From the NCBI RefSeq assembly GCF_900114345.1, contig NZ_FOZJ01000001.1, positions 558,001-622,000 of the forward strand: a stretch of DNA of 64,000 bases, in the 5' to 3' direction. Position numbers and translations under genes: made by a program. Within the stretch, counting starts at the first letter, position 1; each line of letters begins with the position of its first letter. The notes below the pieces were generated by a model. The model made no database searches. It saw only the letters and a program-made list of their open reading frames with translations, and was not told the DNA's origin. The DNA comes from Microbacterium sp. cf046. GTDB lineage: Bacteria > Actinomycetota > Actinomycetes > Actinomycetales > Microbacteriaceae. Below, in pieces: positions 34,614 to 42,570 of the stretch.

Positions 34614-37055
34614 TTGCCTGAAATGCCCACAACCGGGGAGAAGGGGCCCTGGAGCGACGTTCGACTCGATCCCGCACGAAGGGCCGAACTTCTTCTCGCT
34701 CGCATGAATGTGGACGAGAAGATGGCCCAGATCTCCTGCTACTTCCCCACAAACATCAACAACACCGCGGACTTCACGGAGAGCTTCCCCCACGGAATCG
34801 GCGAAGTGTCGTGCCTTGAGACGAGATCCGCACGGACGCTCGATGAGGTCACCTCCTTCCAGCGACGCATCCAGACCGAGGCCATGGCCGGGTCGCGTCT
34901 GGGCATCCCCGCCATCTTCCATATGGAGGGAATGTGCGGCGCGTACCTGCCGGGTGCGACAAGCTTTCCCGCCGGGCTTGGCCGAGGCGCGAGTTGGAAT
35001 GTCGAGCTGGAGCGCGCGATCGGTGAAGTGGTGGGCCGGCAGGAGCGGGCGGTCGGAGTCACGCACACACTCGCCCCGGTCTTGGATGTGTCGCGCGACC
35101 CGCGGATGGGGCGGCACGGCGAGAGCTACAGCGAGGACCCAACGCTCGCGGCTGCCCTGGGCGTCGCGGCGACTCGCGGGCTGCAGGCGGCCGATGTCGA
35201 CGGCCGGCGCACCGAAGCGGTCGCCAAGCACTTCATCGGGTCGCACCACACCGCGGGCGGCATTCACGGCGCTCACTGCGACATCCCGGACCGCCTGCTG
35301 CAAGAGGTATACGGCAAGCCCTTCCAGGCCGCCATCACCGAGGCCGGTCTCCTTGGCATGATGCCGTCGTACAACTCCGTGGCCGGGGAGCCCGTCACCG
35401 CATCCGTGCGGCTGCTCACGACGCTGCTGCGGGAGCAGATGGGCTTCACGGGGCTCGTTGTGTCGGACTACGGCGCGATCGGCAATCTGCACAGCGTTCA
35501 GCGCGTTGCCGCGTCGCTGCCGGATGCGGGCCTTTCAGCCCTGAGAGCTGGAGTCGACGTCGAACTGCACGTGCCGCAAGGGTACGGATCGCAGCTGCGG
35601 GACTGGTTCGTGGATGGGCAGGCAGAGACTGCTCTGCTGGATCGAGCGGTCACCGCCGTGCTGACCGCGAAGTTCCGGATGGGGCTTTTCGAGCATCCCT
35701 TCGCGCCTGACGGCGCCGAGCGAGACGCCCGGTTCACCGCCGTCGGTGACGCGCGCGTTTCGCTGCAGTCGGCGCGTGAATCGATGGTGCTGCTGCGAAA
35801 TGACGGCATCCTCCCTCTTGCGCCAGATGTGCGGAGGATCGCCGTGATCGGCTGCCACGCGGACAGCGCACGGTTCTTCTTCGGCGGCTACACCCATTAC
35901 TCGATGGCGGAAGGCAAGCTCGCGGCATACGCATCGATGGCCGGCCTGACGACGACCGACCACGATCGACCGACCGCTATCAACATCCCGGGAACGAGCA
36001 TCGAGGCGTCAGACGGTCCAGAGTACGAGGCCCTTCTGCAGCAGCAGAAGCCGGACGCCGCCAGCCTGCTGGACGAACTGCGCACGCGCCTCCCCGAAGC
36101 CGACATCGTCTGGTCATATGGGTACCCCATTGCCGGTGACGATAGGTCCGGATACTCAGCGGCGATCGCCGCGGCCGCACAGGCGGACCTCATTCTGCTC
36201 ACTCTCGGGGGAAAGCACGGGACCTCTTCGATCGCTTCCATGGGCGAGGGCATCGACGCCACCGATATCGGCCTCCCGCCCTGCCAGGACGGGCTGATCG
36301 ACGCGCTCGCCGAGCTCGGTGTGCCAATGGTGGGCGTGCACCTGGACGGAAGACCGGTCTCGAGCGACGCGGCTGACCGGCATCTCGCTGCGCTGATCGA
36401 GGCGTGGAGTCCGGCCGAGTGCGGCGCCGAGGCGATCGTCGATGTGCTGGTCGGGACCTGCAACCCGAGCGGGCGACTGCCGGTCAGCGTGGCGCGCAAC
36501 GCAGGACAGGTCCCCATCTACTACGGCCACCCGTACGGCTCGAGCTGGCACCAGGGTGAGAGCATCGGGTTCCCGGAGTATGTGGATGCCCCGCACACGC
36601 CGCGATACGCATTCGGTCACGGGCTGAGCTACACCACGTTCGACTTCAGCGCACTGCGATTGTCCCAGCGCGAAGTGATCGCGACCGGTTCCGTTGAGGT
36701 CGGCTTCACTCTCACGAACGCGGGCGAGCACGCCGGCACCGAGGTCGTTCAGCTGTACGTCCGTGACCGGTACGCGTCGATGACCCGTCCTGTCCTCGAC
36801 CTGGCCGGTTTCCAACGCGTTCACCTCGAGCCGGGCGAAAATGCCGACGTCTCTTTCACGCTGTCGATGAGTCAGCTGGCCTTTCTCGACGCTGAACTGC
36901 GGTGGCGGGTCGAAGCGGGTGAGGTGGAGATTCTGATCGGCTCATCCTCCGACGAACTTCGTCTCACGGGCGTGGTCACCATCACGGAGGATGCGGTGAT
37001 CGATGGTGCATCGCGAGCGTTCTACGCCACAACGCCCAGCTCACCCTCGGCATGA
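34614..37055 (+). CDS. GH3 beta-glucosidase/xylosidase-type glycosidase
   Basis: An 813-residue retaining GH3 enzyme. The N-terminal barrel contains the fold motifs GRHGESYSEDP and VAKHFIGS and the nucleophile Asp285 in GLVVSDYGAIG. The C-terminal alpha/beta domain contains IVDVLVGTCNPSGRLPVSV. A fibronectin-III-like module follows (PRYAFGHGLSYTTFDFS). The TTG start at 34,614 is chosen because GGGAG lies about seven bases upstream; ATG at 34,623 is the alternative. No export signal is seen. It probably trims glucose or xylose from imported glycosides after rhamnose removal. Confidence 0.92.
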   Translation: MPEMPTTGEKGPWSDVRLDPARRAELLLARMNVDEKMAQISCYFPTNINNTADFTESFPHGIGEVSCLETRSARTLDEVTSFQRRIQTEAMAGSRLGIPAIFHMEGMCGAYLPGATSFPAGLGRGASWNVELERAIGEVVGRQERAVGVTHTLAPVLDVSRDPRMGRHGESYSEDPTLAAALGVAATRGLQAADVDGRRTEAVAKHFIGSHHTAGGIHGAHCDIPDRLLQEVYGKPFQAAITEAGLLGMMPSYNSVAGEPVTASVRLLTTLLREQMGFTGLVVSDYGAIGNLHSVQRVAASLPDAGLSALRAGVDVELHVPQGYGSQLRDWFVDGQAETALLDRAVTAVLTAKFRMGLFEHPFAPDGAERDARFTAVGDARVSLQSARESMVLLRNDGILPLAPDVRRIAVIGCHADSARFFFGGYTHYSMAEGKLAAYASMAGLTTTDHDRPTAINIPGTSIEASDGPEYEALLQQQKPDAASLLDELRTRLPEADIVWSYGYPIAGDDRSGYSAAIAAAAQADLILLTLGGKHGTSSIASMGEGIDATDIGLPPCQDGLIDALAELGVPMVGVHLDGRPVSSDAADRHLAALIEAWSPAECGAEAIVDVLVGTCNPSGRLPVSVARNAGQVPIYYGHPYGSSWHQGESIGFPEYVDAPHTPRYAFGHGLSYTTFDFSALRLSQREVIATGSVEVGFTLTNAGEHAGTEVVQLYVRDRYASMTRPVLDLAGFQRVHLEPGENADVSFTLSMSQLAFLDAELRWRVEAGEVEILIGSSSDELRLTGVVTITEDAVIDGASRAFYATTPSSPSA

Positions 37056-37080
37056 CTGCAGATCTGATAGGAGCCCGAGC

Positions 37081-38148
37081 ATGACATCTCAGCATCCGAC
37101 GGCCATTCGCCCCGGCCAGCCTTGGTTGGATACCTCCGGCAACCGGATACAGGCCCACGGTGGGTCCATCATCGTCGCCGAAGATGGTCGCTTCGTCTGG
37201 TACGGAGAGAACAAGGAGTTCACGACCGCCGGCAGTCCGACGTGGCACTGGGGAGTTCGAGCGTATGTCTCCGATGACCTCATCAACTGGGAGGACCGTG
37301 GCCTGATCATTCCACCGGTGCTCGATGATCCGACGTCACCGTTGCATCCCGAGCAGATGATGGATCGGCCGCACATCCTGCGCCACCCCGTCTCGGGCCG
37401 CTATGTGTGCTGGCTCAAGATCATGGGCGCAGTGTCCACGCAGTCCTCGACCGTCCTCGAAGCCGACGACCTGTTCGGGCCCTACCGCATCGTTCGCGAG
37501 GGCCTGCGCCCTCTGGACATGGACGCCGGAGACTTCGACCTGGTCACCGATCCCACCGACGGAAAAGGCTATTACTACTTCGAACGCGTGCACAGCGAGC
37601 TGATCTGCGCAGACCTCACCACCGACTACACGGGCGTCACCGGGTACTACTCCACACACTTCCCGCAGCCACACCCGCCGTTGGTGCGGGAGGCGCCTGC
37701 CTACTTCCGTCGCAACGGCCGCCACTACCTCATCACCTCGGGGACCTCCGGCTACCTTCCCAACCCGTCCGAAGTCGCGTCCGCCGACTCGTATCACGGT
37801 CCCTGGACAGTGCTGGGCGACATCCACCCCAGCGACACAACGCGGACCTCCTTCCGCTCACAGATCAGTTCCGTGTTCCGGCATCCGGGGAAGAAGGACC
37901 TCTACATCGCGCTCGGTGATCGCTGGCGCCCCGACCTCTCTCCGGAGCAGTCCGATCGCCGCGAGCTCTACGCCGCGCGCTTCACGGGGCGCATCAGCCA
38001 CGAAGATTTCGTGACGGCACTCGGCCCCGCGCTGGACACGACCGCCAGCACCCAGACCGCTGACTACGTCTGGCTGCCACTGCGGTTCAACGGCGAGGTG
38101 CCAGTGATCGAGTGGCACGACGAGTGGAGCCCCGAGGACTTCGAGTGA
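37081..38148 (+). CDS. GH43-like five-bladed beta-propeller glycosidase
   Basis: A 355-residue protein whose start, GNRIQAHGGSIIVAEDGRFVWYGENKEF, resembles the opening blade of exo-beta-1,3-galactanase-like GH43 enzymes. Repeated propeller blades follow (DRPHILRHPVSGRYVCWLKI, MDAGDFDLVTDPTDGKGYYYFERVHS, REAPAYFRRNGRHYLITSG). Glu in REAPAYF is a candidate general acid and the Asp residues of MDAGDFDL are candidate partners. It lies 25 bp after the GH3 gene in the same operon with ATG at 37,081. Substrate (galactan, arabinoside or other) is uncertain. Confidence 0.78.
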   Translation: MTSQHPTAIRPGQPWLDTSGNRIQAHGGSIIVAEDGRFVWYGENKEFTTAGSPTWHWGVRAYVSDDLINWEDRGLIIPPVLDDPTSPLHPEQMMDRPHILRHPVSGRYVCWLKIMGAVSTQSSTVLEADDLFGPYRIVREGLRPLDMDAGDFDLVTDPTDGKGYYYFERVHSELICADLTTDYTGVTGYYSTHFPQPHPPLVREAPAYFRRNGRHYLITSGTSGYLPNPSEVASADSYHGPWTVLGDIHPSDTTRTSFRSQISSVFRHPGKKDLYIALGDRWRPDLSPEQSDRRELYAARFTGRISHEDFVTALGPALDTTASTQTADYVWLPLRFNGEVPVIEWHDEWSPEDFE

Positions 38149-38294
38149 CGCACAAAGCCGCTGAATTCGTCATGTATCCCCCAACTGTCCCCGAGCACCC
38201 ATCCTTTCCTCCGATCCGGCGACTCACTCTCTTTGAGCGATCACGGCGTTGCCAGGGAGCAGGATGAGTACGGGTAGAGCGGAGGCCAGAGCCG

Positions 38295-39242
38295 ATGAGT
38301 GGTGCAGAGAACCCGAGTCCTCGACCTGTTGCGCGGCAGCTGGGTCATGTCGGTCCTTATATCTCGGAGTTGTGCGTTGGAACCAGCCCGCTCGGCGGCA
38401 TGCCGGCGCTCTACGGATACAACGTAGAGGCCGAGACAGCGATCGCGACCGTCGAGTTCGCCCTCGAGGAGCCGTCGATCACGTTCCTCGACACCTCCAA
38501 CAACTACGGCGGCGGCGAGAGTGAACGGCGGATCGGGGAAGCGATCCGCCGGCTGGGTGGACTGCCTGATGGCTTCGTCGTCGCGACGAAGGCCGATCCC
38601 GCCCCCGGCGATCGCGAGTTCAGTGGGTCCCGAGTTCTCGAGTCCTTCGCCGAGAGTCTCGATCGTCTCGGCCTGGAACGCGTGCCCGTCTTCTATCTCC
38701 ACGACCCGGAAGCGTTCGAATTCGACGACCTCATCGCCCCGGGCGGAGCGGTCGACGCGATGAAAGAATTGAAGAGGCGGGGCCTCGTCGACGTCATCGG
38801 CGTCGCGGGTGGCGATCTGGATGCCATGCGGCGCTATGTGGATACCGGCGCGTTCGACATCCTTCTCAACCACAACCAGTACACGCTGCTGGATCGGAGC
38901 GCCGACGATCTCATCGATCATGCCGTCGGCGCCGGGCTTTCCTATGTCAATGCCGCTCCGTACGCCAGCGGCCTGCTCGCAAAGCCCGTCGAGGATCGTC
39001 CCCGCTATCAGTACCGCGAGCCGTCGGCGGACATCCTGGCCCGGACGCAACGACTGCGAGACGTATGCGACCGCTTCGGCGTACCGCTGGCTGCGGCAGC
39101 TTTGCAGTTCTCGACGCGGGATCCGCGGGTCAGTTCCACGGTCGTCGGGGTGTCCTCTCCCGCTCGGGTAGAGGAACTCCTGCGTAACAGCGCGGCGCAC
39201 ATTCCCCTCGAGCTGTGGTTTGAGCTCGAGGAGGTTCGGTAA
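38295..39242 (+). CDS. Aldo/keto reductase, probable sugar dehydrogenase
   Basis: A 315-residue aldo/keto reductase with the full catalytic tetrad readable: Asp66 and Tyr71 in FLDTSNNYGGGESE, Lys99 in VVATKADP and His136 in FYLHDPEA. The sequence style (GTSPLGGMPALYG start and QFSTRDPRVSSTVVGVSSPARV end) is that of aldose 1-dehydrogenase-type AKRs that oxidise fucose, galactose or related sugars. It follows a 146-bp gap after the GH43-like gene and precedes an SDR. The pair may oxidise a released sugar; no sugar kinase or isomerase is present in the island. Confidence 0.85.
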   Translation: MSGAENPSPRPVARQLGHVGPYISELCVGTSPLGGMPALYGYNVEAETAIATVEFALEEPSITFLDTSNNYGGGESERRIGEAIRRLGGLPDGFVVATKADPAPGDREFSGSRVLESFAESLDRLGLERVPVFYLHDPEAFEFDDLIAPGGAVDAMKELKRRGLVDVIGVAGGDLDAMRRYVDTGAFDILLNHNQYTLLDRSADDLIDHAVGAGLSYVNAAPYASGLLAKPVEDRPRYQYREPSADILARTQRLRDVCDRFGVPLAAAALQFSTRDPRVSSTVVGVSSPARVEELLRNSAAHIPLELWFELEEVR

Positions 39243-39264
39243 AAGACGGGTCAAGGAGTTCCTC

Positions 39265-39939
39265 GTGAAACGAGCGATCATCACCGGAGGCGAGAGCGGT
39301 CTCGGCGCAGCGTGCGCCGACCGGCTGCGAGCCGACGGCATCGATGTCATCACCTTCGACGTCTCACCCGACGCCGACTACCACGTCGACGTGACGGATG
39401 CCGCTTCGATCGCGGCGGCCGTGGCCGACGTCGGCCACGTTGACATCCTGATCAACAGCGCGGGCATCATCGGACCGAATAGGCCGTTGATCGAGTCGGA
39501 TCCGGCGGCCTGGGAACGCACATTCGACGTCAATGTGCATGGCACCTTCCGGGTCATACAGGCAGTCGCGCCGGGCATGGTGGAGCGCGGCTGGGGACGC
39601 ATCGTCAACATCGCGAGCATGGCGGGCAAGGACGGTAACCCGAACCTCAGCGCATACTCCGCCTCAAAAGCCGCGGTCATCGGCCTGACCAAGTCGCTCG
39701 GCAAGGAGCTCGCCAAGACCGGGGTGCTCGTCAACGTGATTACACCGGCAGTGATCGACACTCCGATGAACGCGACCACCTCACCCGAGGTGCTCGCGCA
39801 CATCACCTCGCTCATCCCGATGGGCAGGGTCGGCAGGGCGTCGGAGGTCGCCGCCCTCGTCGCGTGGCTCACCTCCGATGAGTGCAGCTTCTCGACCGGC
39901 GCTGTGTACGACATCAGCGGCGGCCGGGCGACGTACTGA
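39265..39939 (+). CDS. Short-chain dehydrogenase, possible sugar dehydrogenase
   Basis: A 224-residue classical SDR with ITGGESGLGAA near the N-terminus, ILINSAGIIG, catalytic IVNIASMAG (Ser) and LSAYSASKAAVIG (Tyr, Lys), and a C-terminal DISGGRATY. The GTG at 39,265 is the best start (AAGGAG six bases upstream). The longer frame would overlap the preceding gene. It is the last gene of island 1, which ends about 250 bp later at the attachment-site copy. Confidence 0.85.
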   Translation: MKRAIITGGESGLGAACADRLRADGIDVITFDVSPDADYHVDVTDAASIAAAVADVGHVDILINSAGIIGPNRPLIESDPAAWERTFDVNVHGTFRVIQAVAPGMVERGWGRIVNIASMAGKDGNPNLSAYSASKAAVIGLTKSLGKELAKTGVLVNVITPAVIDTPMNATTSPEVLAHITSLIPMGRVGRASEVAALVAWLTSDECSFSTGAVYDISGGRATY

Positions 39940-40185
39940 GGGAGACGGAACACAGCGTCGCTCGCGAGCTCCAACGACTGCAGTCGCTCGTGGGAAGGCC
40001 ACTCTGGGTGTAGCCGCCGCCGTCGTTTCCAGATGCGTCACGAACTTTCCAAGAGGGCGGTTCGTGAGTAAACGCGTGAGAAAGAACGCGTCGTATCCGG
40101 TACCGGTACGCACATCGACGAAAGGTCGCCGCCCGGGTGAATACGGGCGCGGAAAGCGCTGCACAGCGGCGGAAGATCACTGGAT

Positions 40186-40244
40186 GTGGGTTCAAATCCC
40201 ACCGTCACCGCCATGAAAACCCCTGATTATCAGGGGTTTTCTTC
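40186..40244 (+). repeat. Attachment-site copy 2 (attR of island 1 / attL of island 2)
   Basis: Fifty-nine bases matching the tRNA-Ser 3' end and its terminator (19,500-19,558) with one mismatch. The upstream tRNA body is missing, so this is a displaced att core and not a functional tRNA. Confidence 0.92.
40216..40240 (+). terminator. Orphan copy of the tRNA-Ser terminator
   Basis: The same 12-bp stem as the tRNA-Ser terminator, differing only in the apex base (T for C). It has no gene of its own upstream, but would stop transcription leaving the SDR gene of island 1. Confidence 0.8.
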
Positions 40245-40260
40245 TCCCCGTTGCGGCGCC

Positions 40261-40280
40261 CTGCCCACTTCCCGCCCACA
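40261..40280 (+). repeat. TGCCCAC-type motif pair, left end of island 2
   Basis: CTGCCCACTTCCCGCCCACA is similar to 19,576 and 56,007 and lies 17 bp beyond the core, as at the island 1 left end. Confidence 0.4.
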
Positions 40281-40368
40281 TTAGGTGGCAACGTGTAAGC
40301 CTCGCGACCCCCGGCAACCGGTGGCGCGACGTGCTTTATCTGCGGGGCCGCTTCGGAAATGCGCATAA

Positions 40369-40411
40369 TTCCGCGGTCTGGCGATCATGCGTCCACGGGA
40401 ATATGAGGTGG
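40369..40411. repeat. Left-end homology block, copy 2
   Basis: Forty-three bases matching 19,684-19,726 with two mismatches, followed as in copy 1 by a GGTGGG/CCCAC hairpin (about 40,433-40,452). The block is at the same distance from the att core in both islands. Confidence 0.85.
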
Positions 40412-40575
40412 TGCGGCCCTCCGTTGACACCTTCGGTGGGTAGCTGACCCACGGTAACCCTCGCAGGCCGCGCATCCCTCGGCATCTCCAGATTCATCGT
40501 GCTCGCTGAGCGATCGGGAAGCGCTCGGCGAACGCGGCTCTAGCGCCCGGTCCGTCTGGCGCGAGTGACTGCTGT

Positions 40576-41160
40576 TCAGACGAAGAATCGGTCGCAGTAG
40601 CTGTCCCACATCGCAATGGGATCGAGCTCGGGGTCCTGGCGCCAGCTCAGTTCGAGGCCGTCCCAGAACGCCAGGAACTCGGCAGCGGCGAGTGCGGGAT
40701 TTTCTTTCCACTCCAAGAATCGGGCGACTTCCGCGCGTGCGACGCGCGACCTCGTCGCGAAGTATTCGTGCGCAGGGTGGTCGGGGGAGAGTGCTTCGGC
40801 CGAGAGGATCGAGTAGAGGCGGACGAACTCGTGACGCTCCAGGTTGTGCAGGAAGACGCGGGTGAATCGTTCTCGTGATGCGATGGGGCTCGCCGGGGCC
40901 TCTTGAGCGGGCTGAGCGGCGTAGTACTCGTAGTCCTGCAGCTCCCGGAGCTGAAGCACGGCGAACAGGAGGTCGTTCATCGAGGGAAAGTGGTGGAGCA
41001 CCGAGGACTTCTGGATGCCGCATGCCTTGGCGATGTCGGAGAGTGAGACGGCGTTGAATCCACCGACCGCGATCAGTTGGAACGCCTCGTTGAGAATCTG
41101 CTCTCGTCGGTCTTCCGCCTTCATCCGGGGTATCGGTGTGCGTTCTGCGGCGATGGTCAT
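40576..41160 (-). CDS. TetR-family regulator of the MFS/glycosidase operon
   Basis: A 194-residue TetR repressor with its helix-turn-helix at about residues 18-62 (FNAVSLSDIAKACGIQKSSVLHHFPSMNDLL). A C-terminal domain rich in aromatic residues follows (LAFWDGLELSWRQDPELDPIAMW). It is divergent from the MFS transporter gene. The gap holds a perfect 16-bp palindrome directly before its start codon and a second inverted repeat, so autoregulation and control of the catabolic operon are likely. Confidence 0.9.
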   Translation of the reverse strand: MTIAAERTPIPRMKAEDRREQILNEAFQLIAVGGFNAVSLSDIAKACGIQKSSVLHHFPSMNDLLFAVLQLRELQDYEYYAAQPAQEAPASPIASRERFTRVFLHNLERHEFVRLYSILSAEALSPDHPAHEYFATRSRVARAEVARFLEWKENPALAAAEFLAFWDGLELSWRQDPELDPIAMWDSYCDRFFV

Positions 41161-41168
41161 GGCATCAT

Positions 41169-41184
41169 TCTACCGATCGGTAGA
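41169..41184. promoter_or_regulatory. TetR operator, perfect 16-bp palindrome
   Basis: TCTACCGATCGGTAGA is an exact palindrome 8 bp upstream of the tetR start codon, overlapping a TAGACA -35-like hexamer for the forward operon. Confidence 0.75.
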
Positions 41185-41213
41185 CAAAATGCGAGGGCTC
41201 TGTTAGCGTCTAA

Positions 41214-41229
41214 TCGACCGAATGGTCGA
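41214..41229. promoter_or_regulatory. Second inverted repeat in the TetR/MFS promoter
   Basis: TCGACC-GAAT-GGTCGA lies 45 bp downstream of the first palindrome and 41 bp before the MFS start. It may be a second repressor site or the site of another regulator. Confidence 0.5.
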
Positions 41230-41270
41230 ATAAGCGCACACTGCAGTACGCCCTACCCGACGAAAGCTGG

Positions 41271-42566
41271 ATGACGATGTCCGCCGAGATCCCCGAACCA
41301 CTTGCCCACCCTGAAGTGCTCGAGGCACCGACGGCGACATTCCTGACGATCCGCTCTCGAGTGAGCACCAGACGCCTCGGCACTGCGTTCTTCATCGTCG
41401 GGCTCAGTTGGGTGTTCGCGAACAGCATGGCGTCATCGACGCTGTTCGCGGCGAAGATCGCAATCCTCGATCCCACCAACAAGGTAGGGGTCCTCGCGGT
41501 AGCAACGGCGCTCGCGGGAGTGGTGTCCACCCTCGCTCTGTTCTTCTGGGGGGCTATCTCCGATCTGACCCGCAGTCGTCTCGGAAAGCGCACGCCGTGG
41601 ATCATCTTCGGGGCAGTCTCCGGTGCCGTCGGCCTCGTGCTGATAGGCGTGTCCAACTCGGTCGGGGGTCTACTCGCCGCCTTCCTCGGATACTGCCTGC
41701 TGTACAACGCACTTCCCGCGGCAGTGCTCGCCGTCTTCCCCGACCGCATTCCGAGAGAGAAGCGCGGGACCACCTCCGCGATCTACGGCGGCGCTCAGGT
41801 CATCGGCGGCGCGGTGGCGGGAATTATCGCGTCGCAATTCATCAGCAACCCGAACCCGCTCTTCTTCGTCGCGTCCGGTGTCATCCTCGTCGGCGGTCTG
41901 CTGTTCGTCGTGCTCGCCCCCGACTTCTCGAGCAAAGACGAGCCACGCCAGAGGCTGGATCTGCGCGGCCTCGCCGAGTCGTTCAAGTTCCCCGCGGACG
42001 CACCCGACTTCTACTGGGCGTTCGCCGGTCGCTTCCTGCTACTGCTCGGGCTGTTCATGGTGCAGAACTTCCAGCTGTACATCCTCACCGACTACATCGG
42101 ATTGACCAACGATGAAGCGGGCACCATTCTCGCCCTGGGCGGGTTCGCGAGCCTCATCACAATCGTCATAGGCATCTTCGTCGCCGGCCCGCTCTCCGAC
42201 AAGATCAAGCGCCGCAAGATGCCGATCTTCATCGCGTCCCTGCTGTTCGGCGTCGCCGTCTTCATCCCGCTGCTGTCGCCGACAGGGACCGCAATGATCA
42301 TCTTCGCCGCCGTCTCAGGACTCGGACTCGGAGCATTCCTGAGCGTCGACACCGCCCTGATGACCGAGGTGCTGCCGTCAGAAGAGAGCCGCGGTAAAGA
42401 CCTTGGCATCCTCAACACCGCCAACACCGTCCCCGCCATCATCGCTCCACTGATCACCGCCGGAATCGTCGGGATCGGCCTCGGCTATGTCCCGGTGTTC
42501 ATCGGCTCACTCATCGTCATCATCATCGGCGCCTTCAGCATCTTCATGATCAAGTCTGTCCGCTAG
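41271..42566 (+). CDS. MFS transporter, probable glycoside importer
   Basis: A 431-residue major facilitator with about 12 segments. The motif-A loop WGAISDLTRSRLGKRTPWIIFG and the second-half loop VAGPLSDKIKRRKMPIF are clear. It is clearly paralogous to the MFS at 52,355, sharing for example FQLYIxTDYxG, SxDTALMTEVLPS and ESRGKDLGILN. First gene of the forward operon, four bases before the GH43 gene. Coupling to GH43, GH3 and GH78 genes suggests uptake of an oligosaccharide or plant glycoside. An alternative ATG lies at 41,277. Confidence 0.88.
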   Translation: MTMSAEIPEPLAHPEVLEAPTATFLTIRSRVSTRRLGTAFFIVGLSWVFANSMASSTLFAAKIAILDPTNKVGVLAVATALAGVVSTLALFFWGAISDLTRSRLGKRTPWIIFGAVSGAVGLVLIGVSNSVGGLLAAFLGYCLLYNALPAAVLAVFPDRIPREKRGTTSAIYGGAQVIGGAVAGIIASQFISNPNPLFFVASGVILVGGLLFVVLAPDFSSKDEPRQRLDLRGLAESFKFPADAPDFYWAFAGRFLLLLGLFMVQNFQLYILTDYIGLTNDEAGTILALGGFASLITIVIGIFVAGPLSDKIKRRKMPIFIASLLFGVAVFIPLLSPTGTAMIIFAAVSGLGLGAFLSVDTALMTEVLPSEESRGKDLGILNTANTVPAIIAPLITAGIVGIGLGYVPVFIGSLIVIIIGAFSIFMIKSVR

Positions 42567-42570
42567 CACG

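Larger units (their letters stand above)
19500..40244. mobile_element. Genomic island 1 (tRNA-Ser integrated, catabolic, no integrase seen)
   Basis: The element is bounded by 59-bp direct repeats of the tRNA-Ser 3' end and terminator. Contents are a LacI-controlled ABC importer, glycosidases, esterases and sugar oxidoreductases. By eye the base composition is less GC-rich than the flanking core genes. No recombinase, excisionase, replication or conjugation gene is visible between the repeats. The left end resembles the left end of island 2. Being next to the intact tRNA, this would be the more recent insertion if both entered by the usual mechanism (inference). Confidence 0.82.
39940..40575. 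other. Gene-free island junction (636 bp)
   Basis: No credible gene is present. The interval contains the non-coding right end of island 1 (39,940-40,185), the 59-bp attachment-site copy 2 (40,186-40,244) and the left-end module of island 2 (about 40,245-40,450). That module is homologous to the left end of island 1. Small open frames here cross the tRNA-derived repeat and are not believable proteins. Confidence 0.75.

Noticed and set aside
40141..40215. A second tRNA-Ser at 40,186
   Set aside because: Only the T-arm, acceptor 3' strand and CCA are present; there is no anticodon arm or 5' acceptor strand. It is a displaced att copy. The same applies at 56,141.
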